From: Bdellovibrio bacteriovorus
GTDB taxonomy: Bacteria > Bdellovibrionota > Bdellovibrionia > Bdellovibrionales > Bdellovibrionaceae
Length of the DNA stretch: 64,000 nucleotides
Assembly (NCBI RefSeq): GCF_001592745.1
Contig: NZ_LUKD01000001.1
Span: 1,632,848-1,696,847, forward strand
Direction of reading: 5' to 3'
Within the stretch, counting starts at the first letter, position 1. Each line of letters starts with the position of its first letter. A program made the position numbers and the translations under genes. This document shows, one piece after another, positions 18,685 to 27,059 of this stretch. Under the pieces are notes generated by a model. That model was not told the DNA's origin. It saw nothing but the letters and a program-made list of their open reading frames with translations, and searched no databases.

Positions 18685-20211
18685 ATGGCGAATTTAACTC
18701 CCGAATTAGAAGCAGAAAGAAAAAGAATCTGTCAGATTGCGAAAGACGCAGGGCTGGATTTTTTTGAAACTATTTTCGAGTTGATCACTTATGATCAAAT
18801 CAACCAATTTGCGGCTTACGGCGGTTTTCCCGTTCGTTACCCACATTGGAAATTCGGGATGGAGTACGAGCATCTTTCAAAGAGCTACGAGTACGGTCTA
18901 TCAAAAATCTATGAAATGGTGATCAACACAGATCCTTGCTATGCCTACTTAATGGAAGGCAACGCGATGATGGATCAAAAGCTCGTGATGGCTCACGTGT
19001 ATGGTCACTGCGATTTCTTTAAGAACAATATCTGGTTTTCAAAAACGAATCGTAAAATGATGGACCAGATGGCGAACCATGCGACGCGCATTCGTCGCTA
19101 CATGGATCGTTACGGATATGAAACTGTGGAAAGCTTCATTGATGTTTGCCTTAGTTTAGAAAATTTGATCGATCGCTACAGTCCGTATGTGGAAAAGTCT
19201 GTGGCTAAGCCGGCAGAGTCACGTCCACAAGAGCCTAATTATCTTTTGCGAGTGGATCGCTCTTACATGCGCGACTATATCAATCCGCCATCTTTTGTCG
19301 AAGAACAAAAAAAGAAGGCAGAGGAAGAGGCGCAACACCGCGCTCAACGCTTCCCGCAAGAGCCTGAAAAAGACATTCTAAATTTCTTTATTCACCATGC
19401 TCCGTTGACAGACTGGCAGCAAGACGTACTTTCGATCATCCGCGATGAAGCTTACTACTTCTCTCCTCAAGGGATGACGAAAACCATGAATGAAGGTTGG
19501 GCTTCGTATTGGCATTCGCACTTGATGACGACGAAGATCTTAAATGATTCTGAAATCATCGACTTTGCCGATCATCATAGTGGAACGATGGCGATGGCAC
19601 CGAACGGCTACAATCCTTACAAGGTGGGCATTGAGCTGTTCCGCGATATCGAAGAAAGATGGAACAAAGGTCAATTCGGTCGCGAATGGGAAGAATGCGA
19701 CGACGTCCGTGAGCGTAAGAACTGGAACAGGGACTTGCGTTTAGGACGTGAAAAAATCTTTGAAGTTCGTAAAGTCTGTAACGACGTTACGTTCATTGAC
19801 CAATTCCTGACAGAAGACTTCTGCGTTCGTAACAAATTGTTCGTATACAAGTTCAATAAGAAGACAGGTAAGTTTGAGGTCGATACCAAAGACTTCAAGG
19901 CTATTAAAGCTCAATTATTGTTCCATATGACAAACTTCGGTCAGCCGATCATTCGCATCGAAGATGCCAATTTCGAAAATCGCGGCGAACTTTTGCTGAC
20001 ACATCTGCATGAAGGCATTGATATGCAACCGGACTTCATGAGCGAGACCCTTAAAAACGTCTTCAAGATGTGGAAGCGACCAGTAAACTTGGCGACAATC
20101 ATGGATGAAACCCCGCAGCTTTTTAGATTCGACGGAAAGGAGTATACACAGCATAAGTTGGGTGAAGAACCCACTCCGAATCCATCGAATTCAGAAAGCT
20201 CCGGTTCATGA
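18685..20211 (+). CDS. spoVR: SpoVR/YcgB-family protein
   Basis: A 508-residue protein of full SpoVR length. Conserved stretches include QINQFAAYGGFPVRYPHW, VYGHCDFFKNNIWF, MNEGWASYWHSHLM and ANGYNPYKVGIELFRDIEERW. In Bacillus SpoVR affects spore cortex formation; in non-sporulating bacteria its relatives are linked to PrkA and YeaH in stress responses. It is the third gene of that operon here. GGAGA lies six bases before the ATG. The stop overlaps the next start (ATGA). The C-terminus is a short Pro/Ser-rich tail. Confidence 0.93.
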   Translation: MANLTPELEAERKRICQIAKDAGLDFFETIFELITYDQINQFAAYGGFPVRYPHWKFGMEYEHLSKSYEYGLSKIYEMVINTDPCYAYLMEGNAMMDQKLVMAHVYGHCDFFKNNIWFSKTNRKMMDQMANHATRIRRYMDRYGYETVESFIDVCLSLENLIDRYSPYVEKSVAKPAESRPQEPNYLLRVDRSYMRDYINPPSFVEEQKKKAEEEAQHRAQRFPQEPEKDILNFFIHHAPLTDWQQDVLSIIRDEAYYFSPQGMTKTMNEGWASYWHSHLMTTKILNDSEIIDFADHHSGTMAMAPNGYNPYKVGIELFRDIEERWNKGQFGREWEECDDVRERKNWNRDLRLGREKIFEVRKVCNDVTFIDQFLTEDFCVRNKLFVYKFNKKTGKFEVDTKDFKAIKAQLLFHMTNFGQPIIRIEDANFENRGELLLTHLHEGIDMQPDFMSETLKNVFKMWKRPVNLATIMDETPQLFRFDGKEYTQHKLGEEPTPNPSNSESSGS

Positions 20212-20570
20212 AAAATACTCGCTTAGTTTTTAGCACTGATCCAAAAGAGAACGTTCGTTGTCCTAAATGTAAACAGCTTCAGGCCGAGTGCAACTGCGTG
20301 CCTGAGGACTCTGTGACGGACGGGCAATATACTGTCATCTTTCGCCTTGAAAAGGGCGGTAGAGGCGGAAAAACGGTCACTGTGATGGACGGCTTTCCTA
20401 GAAACGAGGAGTTCCTTAAGAATCTTGCTAAGGAACTTAAAGCAAAGTGCGGCGTTGGTGGCACTCACATTCTTTCCCCAAAAAGTGGTATAATCGAAAT
20501 TCAAGGTGACAAACGCGACCAACTTAAGAAAATACTTGAGTCCAAGCGCATTAAATATAAGGGTGTTTAA
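20208..20570 (+). CDS. SUI1/YciH-family translation factor with N-terminal zinc ribbon
   Basis: A 120-residue protein with an N-terminal CPKCKQLQAECNC cluster followed by the SUI1 core: FRLEKGGRGGKTVTVMDGF and CGVGGTHILSPKSGIIEIQG. YciH-type proteins resemble eIF1 and can influence start-site fidelity under stress. It overlaps spoVR by four bases (ATGA) and so appears to be translated from the stress operon, an arrangement worth noting. Identity is clear; the bacterial function is only partly known. Confidence 0.9.
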   Translation: MKNTRLVFSTDPKENVRCPKCKQLQAECNCVPEDSVTDGQYTVIFRLEKGGRGGKTVTVMDGFPRNEEFLKNLAKELKAKCGVGGTHILSPKSGIIEIQGDKRDQLKKILESKRIKYKGV

Positions 20571-20625
20571 AACTGGACCCCATGCAGCTTGTCTTTTCGT
20601 TTTGATCGGGAGATAGTTTTCAAAT

Positions 20626-21345
20626 ATGAATATGTTTACTTCCAGCAATCCTTTGCGAGGTGCGGATTTGGCAGCAAAAAAGATTGTTATAGTTGATGAC
20701 TACGAAGAGAGCTGTAAGCTTTTGGCTGAAATTCTCAGTGCGACGTACGAGTGCACCTACACTTCTGACAGCAACTCTGCGGTAAAACTTATTAATGAAA
20801 AAAGACCTGATCTTATTTTGTTAGATTACAAAATGCCTGGTTTGATGGGCGTTGATGTGTGCCGTATGGTGCGCGAAAGCGAAACAACGAAGAACACGCC
20901 CATCATTTTCGTATCAGGTGCGGCTACGATCGATGAAAGAATCAAAGCTTTCGAGACCGGAGCAGATGACTTTATTTCTAAGCCTTTCCACGTGAAAGAG
21001 TTGATTTTGCGAATCAAAGCTCGTCTTTCAGAAAAAGAGCCGGAAGCGGCTTCTGAGCTGACAGCTTCCAATTTGAAAATGAATCTTTTGTCTCGTCAGG
21101 TTTTCGTTGATGGTGAAGAGGTTGGTTTAACACCGAAGCAATTCGATATTTTGAAAATGCTTGTGGCGGCTAAAAACAATCTAGTCACTCGTGAAAAATG
21201 TCTGACAGAGATTTGGGGAGACACGGAAGTGACTTCTCGTAACGTGGATTCTCAGATCAACTATCTGAAACGTAAGATCAGTAAGTTCAATGGTCGTATC
21301 GTGGCGGTTCCTTCGCTGGGTTACCGTTTGGAATCACCGGAATAA
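20626..21345 (+). CDS. OmpR-family response regulator
   Basis: A 239-residue regulator. The receiver domain has acidic residues VDDYEES, the phospho-acceptor in LLDYKMPGLMG, a Ser/Thr in FVSGA and the conserved Lys in ISKPF. A winged-helix DNA-binding domain follows (LTPKQFDILKMLVAAKN, SRNVDSQINYLKRKI, GYRLE). It lies 55 bases after the SUI1-like gene and may be in the same unit. The cognate kinase is not adjacent. A terminator follows. Confidence 0.92.
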   Translation: MNMFTSSNPLRGADLAAKKIVIVDDYEESCKLLAEILSATYECTYTSDSNSAVKLINEKRPDLILLDYKMPGLMGVDVCRMVRESETTKNTPIIFVSGAATIDERIKAFETGADDFISKPFHVKELILRIKARLSEKEPEAASELTASNLKMNLLSRQVFVDGEEVGLTPKQFDILKMLVAAKNNLVTREKCLTEIWGDTEVTSRNVDSQINYLKRKISKFNGRIVAVPSLGYRLESPE

Positions 21346-21365
21346 GTTTTTAGAAAAATTAAAAG

Positions 21366-21393
21366 AAAAAGCCGGATGAACTCCGGCTTTTTT
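21366..21393. terminator. Bidirectional terminator
   Basis: Stem GCCGGA / TCCGGC with a 5-base loop and A5/T6 flanks. It lies between convergent genes. Confidence 0.9.
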
Positions 21394-21401
21394 ATTTCAA
21401 A

Positions 21402-22418
21402 CTATCCTGTCTTTTGTTTTTTCTTTGTGAGTTCTCCGCAAAGCAGCTTCATGCGATCAAACTCTTTCGTTGAAACAATGGTGCGTGGTCCATTTCTTTG
21501 TTCGGCAGCCATTTGATTCATCTGCACAACACGCTCACGACTTGGTGGGTGTGTGCTCATGGCGTCTGCCAATGAAGAGAGCATTTTATTCTGTTCGCCT
21601 TTGGACTGTTCTTCCATCTTAAGAAGCTTTTCATAGAAAAGACCGACCTTGTCTTTATCGTAGCCAGCAGCTACGGAAGTTCTAAAGCCAATACGGTCTG
21701 CTTCCATTTCATCTTCCCGCGAATTTGCCATAAAGGCATATTTCTGAACTAACAAGCCGCCGCCGGCTCCGGCTGCAAGCCCATACGCCGTCGCTTTCTG
21801 CATGCATTGATCATCACCTTGGTTGCACAGAAGCTTCCCAATGCCATATCCCAAAGCGCCACCCAGAATTCCACCGCCCGCAGCGTACATCCAAGACTTA
21901 CCTTCGGCTTTTTTCGCGGCATCCATGCGTTGAGCGGTGTGACGTGCTTTCACGTGACCGACTTCGTGCCCGATGACCCCTGCAAGTTCGGCTTCGGAAT
22001 CCGCCATCGCGATCAGTGGGGCTGTCACAAAGATAGTTCCTGCGGGAAGGGCAAATGCATTCACGTAACCTACGTCGACAACTGTGAAGTTGTAGTTATA
22101 GGGATTTCCCTGAAGATTGTTCGCCGTCACTATCTTACGACCCAACTGAGAAATGTAAGACTGAAGCTGTGGGTTTTGCACAGGCGGATAGTCTTTGCGC
22201 ATTTGCGGCAAAGCTTCCTTAGTCAGATTTCGTTCTTGATCGTATGTCAAAGTGGTTTCATCACCGCGCAGATTCCCCTCGCGTTGGCGGTGCTGTTCGG
22301 TCGAGCACGCCGCCATTAAAAGGGGAATGGAAGTCAGAAAAGTTCTTCTTCCCATTGGGGTGCTAATCCATTGATCTAAGACTTCATCGAGTTTTAATAG
22401 AGCTTCTTTTTGATTCAT
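21402..22418 (-). CDS. M48-family metallopeptidase lipoprotein with Tat-like signal
   Basis: A 338-residue zinc peptidase. The active-site HEVGH is at 151-155 and the third ligand in EDEMEAD is about Glu237. The signal region has a twin arginine (GRRTFLTS, Arg24-Arg25) followed by a hydrophobic stretch and lipobox LMAAC (Cys38). A Gly-rich hydrophobic segment sits at about 178-225, as in BepA/LoiP-like M48 proteins that act on misassembled outer-membrane proteins. The ATG at 22418 was chosen over a GTG at 22454; neither has a strong ribosome-binding site. The 23 residues before the twin arginine are long for a Tat signal n-region. Confidence 0.85.
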   Translation of the reverse strand: MNQKEALLKLDEVLDQWISTPMGRRTFLTSIPLLMAACSTEQHRQREGNLRGDETTLTYDQERNLTKEALPQMRKDYPPVQNPQLQSYISQLGRKIVTANNLQGNPYNYNFTVVDVGYVNAFALPAGTIFVTAPLIAMADSEAELAGVIGHEVGHVKARHTAQRMDAAKKAEGKSWMYAAGGGILGGALGYGIGKLLCNQGDDQCMQKATAYGLAAGAGGGLLVQKYAFMANSREDEMEADRIGFRTSVAAGYDKDKVGLFYEKLLKMEEQSKGEQNKMLSSLADAMSTHPPSRERVVQMNQMAAEQRNGPRTIVSTKEFDRMKLLCGELTKKKQKTG

Positions 22419-22530
22419 ATAAAAACTAAAGCAAACGCCTTTCTGAAGAGCCACATTTTCTTTCGTGAAAACAGGCGAAAGTCCAGGTCAAACCCCTTGG
22501 GCCCGGGCGTAAAAATTCCGAAAAAGAAGC

Positions 22531-23469
22531 ATGCGTTTTATGTACGTATTGCTATTTCTTTTTAGTTTCCATTTTTCTTGGGCCATCACCCCCGAAGAAG
22601 CCTGTCAGTTTAAGGAAGCCGTTCAAGCAGCGCCAGATGATTTTTCATCCCGCGATCGCATGATGGCGGAAGAGCTTTGCAGTGCCGCTGGTCACTACGA
22701 AGAACCTTTGCTGCCGGATCAGAACGCTTCAAAAAAAGTCGGCACCTCGGCGGCGATGACGGACTATTCCGAGTTCTATCAGTCACTTTCAAAGTCCTTA
22801 AACAGTTTAAATAAACCCGAGATCTGCGACCCGAAGGAAAACGCTCCGAAAGGCGTCGTTTATCCGACGATGACTTTAGCAAAAACGGCTGCCGGGAACA
22901 TTCCGGTGTCTGTGTTGACGGAAGACGAAGCTAAAAAGATTTTCTCTGAATTTTCTAAAGACGAAAGATATGCTTTCGGTGCAACTCAAAACGGGTGCTA
23001 CGCCCGCGCCCATATTTTTGCGCAACAGATGGAGAAAAAAGGTATTCGCGTCGCCAAGATGTTTTTAGAAGGGGAGCTCATCATTCCTGAAGAGAAGCGA
23101 CAATATCCCGAAAACTACATGTGGAATTACCATGTGGCCCCCGTTGTCGCCGTTCAAACCAAAAAGGGAATTGAGTTGCATGTTTTAGATCCGGCTCTGT
23201 ATGACAAGCCGGTACCGGTGAAGCAGTGGACAGATAAACTTTTGACGACTCCACAAGCGAAGAAAGAAGCTCTTGCGTACATCACTGATCGTTTTAATTT
23301 AGGGCCTTTACGTGGCGAAACTTTGCCCTCGGCCAAGAACGAACCCAATCGTTTGAAATGGCATGCTGCGGACACAGTTCAATCTGAGCAAGAATTAGAG
23401 GCTCGTCGTGAAGAACAAAGTATGTTGGCTTATGAGCGAGAGCAGTTAAAGCGCGAGAAGGGACTTTAA
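22531..23469 (+). CDS. Secreted protein-glutaminase-like enzyme
   Basis: A 312-residue secreted protein with signal peptide ending SFHFSWA. The region 150-225 has the order of the bacterial protein glutaminase fold (PF18626-like, from memory). It has Cys156 in NGCYARAHIFAQQM, His201 in MWNYHVAPVVAV and Asp220 in HVLDPALYDK, a Cys-His-Asp triad. Enzymes of this family deamidate protein-bound glutamine. The C-terminal part is charged and helical. A predator could use it on prey proteins, but that is speculation. It is followed after one base by a small secreted protein, suggesting an operon. Confidence 0.75.
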   Translation: MRFMYVLLFLFSFHFSWAITPEEACQFKEAVQAAPDDFSSRDRMMAEELCSAAGHYEEPLLPDQNASKKVGTSAAMTDYSEFYQSLSKSLNSLNKPEICDPKENAPKGVVYPTMTLAKTAAGNIPVSVLTEDEAKKIFSEFSKDERYAFGATQNGCYARAHIFAQQMEKKGIRVAKMFLEGELIIPEEKRQYPENYMWNYHVAPVVAVQTKKGIELHVLDPALYDKPVPVKQWTDKLLTTPQAKKEALAYITDRFNLGPLRGETLPSAKNEPNRLKWHAADTVQSEQELEARREEQSMLAYEREQLKREKGL

Positions 23470-23470
23470 G

Positions 23471-23746
23471 ATGAAATTCATTCTAGTGACGTTGCTTCTG
23501 TTTTCTCAAATCTCATGGGCGCAGACATCTACGCCGAAGTCGCAATCATTTACCGACAAAGTATATAAGATTGAAAACGTGAACGAAAAAGTGCGCGTGT
23601 CCTTTAAGCTTCATCCCAGCATTTATGAACTGACGGGTAACGAGCCGTTTATGGATAATCTCAAACAAAGTTTGAAATTAAAAAAACCAGTGAAGTTTTC
23701 CATCGATCAAAAGACACGCAAAATTATTGATGTGAAAGGGCCTTAG
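23471..23746 (+). CDS. Small secreted hypothetical protein
   Basis: A 91-residue protein with signal peptide ending SQISWAQ. The mature part is basic, with short beta-like segments (VRVSFKLHPSIYEL; KPVKFSIDQKTRKIIDVK), somewhat like small periplasmic metal-binding (CusF-like) folds, but no metal ligand pattern was identified. It starts one base after the glutaminase-like gene, so it could be its partner or inhibitor; no direct evidence. Its stop is adjacent to that of the convergent helicase gene. Confidence 0.7.
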   Translation: MKFILVTLLLFSQISWAQTSTPKSQSFTDKVYKIENVNEKVRVSFKLHPSIYELTGNEPFMDNLKQSLKLKKPVKFSIDQKTRKIIDVKGP

Positions 23747-23756
23747 TTAGCCCTTT
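23735..23756. terminator. Hairpin spanning two convergent stop codons
   Basis: Stem AAAGGGC / GCCCTTT with an 8-base loop that contains both stop codons of the convergent genes. There is no long T-tract, so termination efficiency is uncertain. Confidence 0.5.
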
Positions 23757-25306
23757 CTGCCAAATCCAAAAAATCTTCTTTTAGGTTTTTGACCTTCTGA
23801 TTTTTTTCCACCGCTGTTAGATCCGCCACTATTTTTGTGGGGAGCTGCTTTGTGGGGTTTTCCACTGTGGCTTCCGCTATGGGAGCTTGCACTTTTCGAA
23901 GCTTCTGCTCTGTGAGGTTTGTTTCCCCCGTGAGAAGCATCACTTTTTCCTGAATCGTGTCTGTGTGGTTTATTTCCTCCGCCATGAGCAGGGCTTTTCG
24001 GTGCGCCTTTTTTAGAATCTGCGTGATGTGGTTTACCACCACCGCCACCAAAGGAGCGCTTCGGTTTTTGACCAGCGCGATTCTTGGCCTTGTTCTCTAG
24101 GCGTTGACCTTCAAGAATGGCTTTCGCTTTACCCGCACTCATGACTTGAGCTTTCTCAACAGCTTCAGAGTGATAAGGTTGATTCTTCACGACCGGAACC
24201 GGCTGACGAGTGACTTTCTCAATCGCGTACATGAAGGATTTTTCTTCCGCTGTACAGAAAGAGATCGCCGCTCCCGAAGCCCCGGCACGCGCCGTTCTTC
24301 CGATACGGTGAACGTAGCTTTCAGGAATATGGGGAACTTCAAGATTGATAACGTGAGTGATACCTTCGATGTCGATACCACGCGCAGCGATGTCCGTAGC
24401 AACAAGAACGCGAACGTCCCCGTTGCGGAAATCTTCTAGGGCTCTTTGGCGAGCGTTTTGAGATTTATCACCATGGATGCCCGCCGCCGTGATGTTCGCT
24501 TTGACAAGTTTATCTACGACACGATTTGCCCCGTGTTTCATTTGCACGAAGACCAGAACTTTATAAAGATCATTGTCGTTTAGAAGATGAATCAATAGAT
24601 CCAATTTATCTTTCTTCTCAACGTACATCACTTTTTGATCCACTTTTTCTGCCGTCGAAGACGTCGGCGTTACTTCCACTTTTTCTGGATTTACTAAAAT
24701 GCTGTGCGCGAGTTTAGAAATCTCAGGTGGCATCGTTGCCGAAAAGAATAAGTTATGACGTTTCTTAGGAAGCAAAGGCAGAATGCGTTTAATATCCTGC
24801 ATGAATCCCATATCCAGCATACGATCGGCTTCATCCAGGACAAAGATTTCCACTTTATCCAAACGTAAAAACTTTTGAGAAAATAAATCTAACAAGCGGC
24901 CCGGAGTCGCAACCAGAATATCAACACCCGCTTGCAAAGCTCTGACTTGCGGGTTTTGTCCTACGCCACCATAGATGACGGCATGTTTTAGCTTTAAGTG
25001 CTTGCTGTAAGCTTCAATATTTTCGTGAATTTGAATCGCCAACTCACGTGTCGGAGTTAAGATCAAAGCGCGCGGGCATTTTGCCTCGGGACGCGTATGA
25101 TGTTTTGCTAGGTTCTGCAAGATCGGCAAACTAAACGCGGCCGTTTTTCCAGTTCCTGTTTGGGCAATACCCAAAAGGTCTTTCCCTTGCAAAAGAATAG
25201 GGATGGCTGCCAACTGAATGGGAGTTGGATTTTCATATCCTGCTTCTTTTAACGCAAATTGAAGAGGGGCTATTAAGGGAAGATCGGTAAATTTTGTCGT
25301 TGTCAT
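23747..25306 (-). CDS. DEAD-box RNA helicase (RhlE-like) with low-complexity basic tail
   Basis: A 519-residue helicase. Motifs in order: Q motif (NPTPIQLAAIPILL), Walker A AQTGTGKT, PTRELA, DEAD (VLDEADRMLDMGF), SAT (FSATMP) and HRIGRTARAG. Residues from about 390 onward form a Gly/His/Lys/Ser-rich tail with several copies of NKPHR-like units, likely to bind RNA. It remodels RNA in ribosome assembly or decay. The ATG at 25306 is used because a longer frame would overlap the upstream TadA-Nudix gene. It is the last gene of a minus-strand terC-tadA-helicase run. Confidence 0.9.
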   Translation of the reverse strand: MTTTKFTDLPLIAPLQFALKEAGYENPTPIQLAAIPILLQGKDLLGIAQTGTGKTAAFSLPILQNLAKHHTRPEAKCPRALILTPTRELAIQIHENIEAYSKHLKLKHAVIYGGVGQNPQVRALQAGVDILVATPGRLLDLFSQKFLRLDKVEIFVLDEADRMLDMGFMQDIKRILPLLPKKRHNLFFSATMPPEISKLAHSILVNPEKVEVTPTSSTAEKVDQKVMYVEKKDKLDLLIHLLNDNDLYKVLVFVQMKHGANRVVDKLVKANITAAGIHGDKSQNARQRALEDFRNGDVRVLVATDIAARGIDIEGITHVINLEVPHIPESYVHRIGRTARAGASGAAISFCTAEEKSFMYAIEKVTRQPVPVVKNQPYHSEAVEKAQVMSAGKAKAILEGQRLENKAKNRAGQKPKRSFGGGGGKPHHADSKKGAPKSPAHGGGNKPHRHDSGKSDASHGGNKPHRAEASKSASSHSGSHSGKPHKAAPHKNSGGSNSGGKKSEGQKPKRRFFGFGRKG

Positions 25307-25335
25307 GAAAGGCCGTTGTAACAGCCTAAAGGCCT

Positions 25336-26268
25336 TTAGCGCAAGGCGGATTTCTTTTGAGCGGTTTTCAGCAATTTTTGCACTGCCCACAGGATGTCTT
25401 TGTTATATGCAAAGATCTGTGAAGCATCTTTTGTTCTCATCCAGGCAACACCTTTGTGATAATCGGCATCGTCCACTTTATGAGGGGGAGTCCATTCCTG
25501 ATCTAACTCTGCCAAATAGAACACAGTTCGACAGGCGTGCACTTTTCCATTCCAAGGGAAGTCGTACTTTCTTTCAAAGGCCGTTTCTTCAATAATGCGG
25601 ACCTTATAACCTGTTTCTTCCAGACATTCGCGGGCGGCGGCTTCGGGAAGGCTTTCACCAGGCTCAATCGCGCCCCCAGGTAAAAAGAAATAAGGGGCTT
25701 GTGACGTTGGATCTACGGCATGAAATCCCAGAATTTGATTTTTGTGAACCACCACAACGGAGGTTCGTTCACGATAGACCTTTTCGGATTTCTCTGTCTT
25801 TTTTTCTTCACGGCGGTCTTGAAAGAAGCCTTGCAGAAGGGCCGCGCACTCTTCAGCTAGAACACCGCCAGCCACTTCCACTTGATGATTTAGTCGAGCG
25901 TCGTTCAGTACTTGGTAAAGGCTTTGAACCGCGCCACCTTTAGGATCCGAAGCGCCATAGACCACGCGTTTTATTCGAGCTTGTTGAATCGCTCCGGCGC
26001 ACATCACACAAGGCTCTAGCGTGACATACAAAGTGCAATCACTCAGTCGCCAGCTTTGTTTTTTTTGTGAAGCTTTATGAAGGGCAAAGAGTTCAGCATG
26101 TCCCAAAGGAGTCTGCTGTCGCTCACGAGTATTGATTGCCCAAGAAACCAGGCCTTCAGGTCCAACAAGAAGAGCGGCAATAGGAACTTCTCCTTTGTCC
26201 GCTGCTTTACGCGCAAGATTTAAAGCCTTGCGCATCCAATATGAGTCTTGTTGGGAGATAGAGGACAC
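25336..26268 (-). CDS. tadA: Fusion of tRNA adenosine deaminase (TadA) and Nudix hydrolase
   Basis: A 310-residue two-domain protein. Residues 1-150 are a TadA/cytidine-deaminase domain with zinc ligands in HAE (57-59) and PCVMC (Cys87, Cys90), the pattern of the enzyme that makes inosine-34 in tRNA-Arg. After a charged linker (about 150-165), residues 166-310 are a Nudix domain with a complete Nudix box, Gly199 to Tyr221 (EPGESLPEAAARECLEETG). Nudix enzymes hydrolyse nucleoside diphosphate derivatives. The GTG start overlaps the terC stop by one base, with GAGGAAA upstream. Confidence 0.9.
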   Translation of the reverse strand: MSSISQQDSYWMRKALNLARKAADKGEVPIAALLVGPEGLVSWAINTRERQQTPLGHAELFALHKASQKKQSWRLSDCTLYVTLEPCVMCAGAIQQARIKRVVYGASDPKGGAVQSLYQVLNDARLNHQVEVAGGVLAEECAALLQGFFQDRREEKKTEKSEKVYRERTSVVVVHKNQILGFHAVDPTSQAPYFFLPGGAIEPGESLPEAAARECLEETGYKVRIIEETAFERKYDFPWNGKVHACRTVFYLAELDQEWTPPHKVDDADYHKGVAWMRTKDASQIFAYNKDILWAVQKLLKTAQKKSALR

Positions 26269-27020
26269 TATTTTTCCTCGGCCACTCTTTCACGAAGCTT
26301 AACGTGATCCTTCACACTCGCTTTACGCATGCGAATGTTCAACATCTCAACACCGACGGAGAATGCCATCGCGAAGTAAACATATCCTTTTGGAATGTGA
26401 ACTTCTAAAGCCTCGACAATCAAAGTGAAACCGATCATCAGAAGGAAGCTCAACGCTAAAATTTTCAATGAAGGATGGGAATCAACGAAATCGCTGATGC
26501 TTTTCGCAGAGAAAATCATAACTGCGGTCGAAGCTAGAACCGCCGCGATCATCACGGACAATTCTTTCACCATACCTACGGCAGTGATAACAGAGTCTAA
26601 CGAGAATACGATGTCCAAAAGAAGAATCTGGATGATCACCGCACCGAAAGAATGCGCGACGTTCTTAGACTGACTTCCATCAACGCCCTCAAGCTTGTGA
26701 TGAATTTCAGCCGTACTTTTAACGATAAGAAACAAACCACCCAGAAGCAGAATCAAGTCGCGACCTGAAATCTCTTGGCCCAGGGCAGAGAAAATAGGCT
26801 CTGTAAGACCGATGATCCAAGACAAAGAGAACAAAAGCAAAATACGAGTCAAAACCGCAAGACCCAAGCCCGTCATGCGCGCTTTTTGCTGTTGGTCTTT
26901 AGGAAGTTTGCCAGCAAGAATCGAAATAAAGATAACGTTGTCGATTCCGAGCACAAGTTCCAAAGCGAACAATGTACCAAAGGCAATCCAGATTTGAGGG
27001 TTCGAAAGCATTTCCATCAT
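26268..27020 (-). CDS. TerC-family integral membrane protein
   Basis: A 250-residue polytopic membrane protein of the TerC/YjbE family. It has the typical acidic membrane motifs in LGIDNVIFISILAGKLP (near the N-terminus) and LLLDIVFSLDSVITAVGM (middle). About seven hydrophobic helices are visible. Family members take part in metal-ion (manganese) efflux or tellurium resistance. The start (ATG at 27020) is followed closely by a second Met. It is the first gene of the run terC-tadA-helicase on the minus strand. Confidence 0.9.
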   Translation of the reverse strand: MMEMLSNPQIWIAFGTLFALELVLGIDNVIFISILAGKLPKDQQQKARMTGLGLAVLTRILLLFSLSWIIGLTEPIFSALGQEISGRDLILLLGGLFLIVKSTAEIHHKLEGVDGSQSKNVAHSFGAVIIQILLLDIVFSLDSVITAVGMVKELSVMIAAVLASTAVMIFSAKSISDFVDSHPSLKILALSFLLMIGFTLIVEALEVHIPKGYVYFAMAFSVGVEMLNIRMRKASVKDHVKLRERVAEEK

Positions 27021-27059
27021 AGTGGTAAAACTCCTTTATGAGCTAAAGGAGTTTATAAA

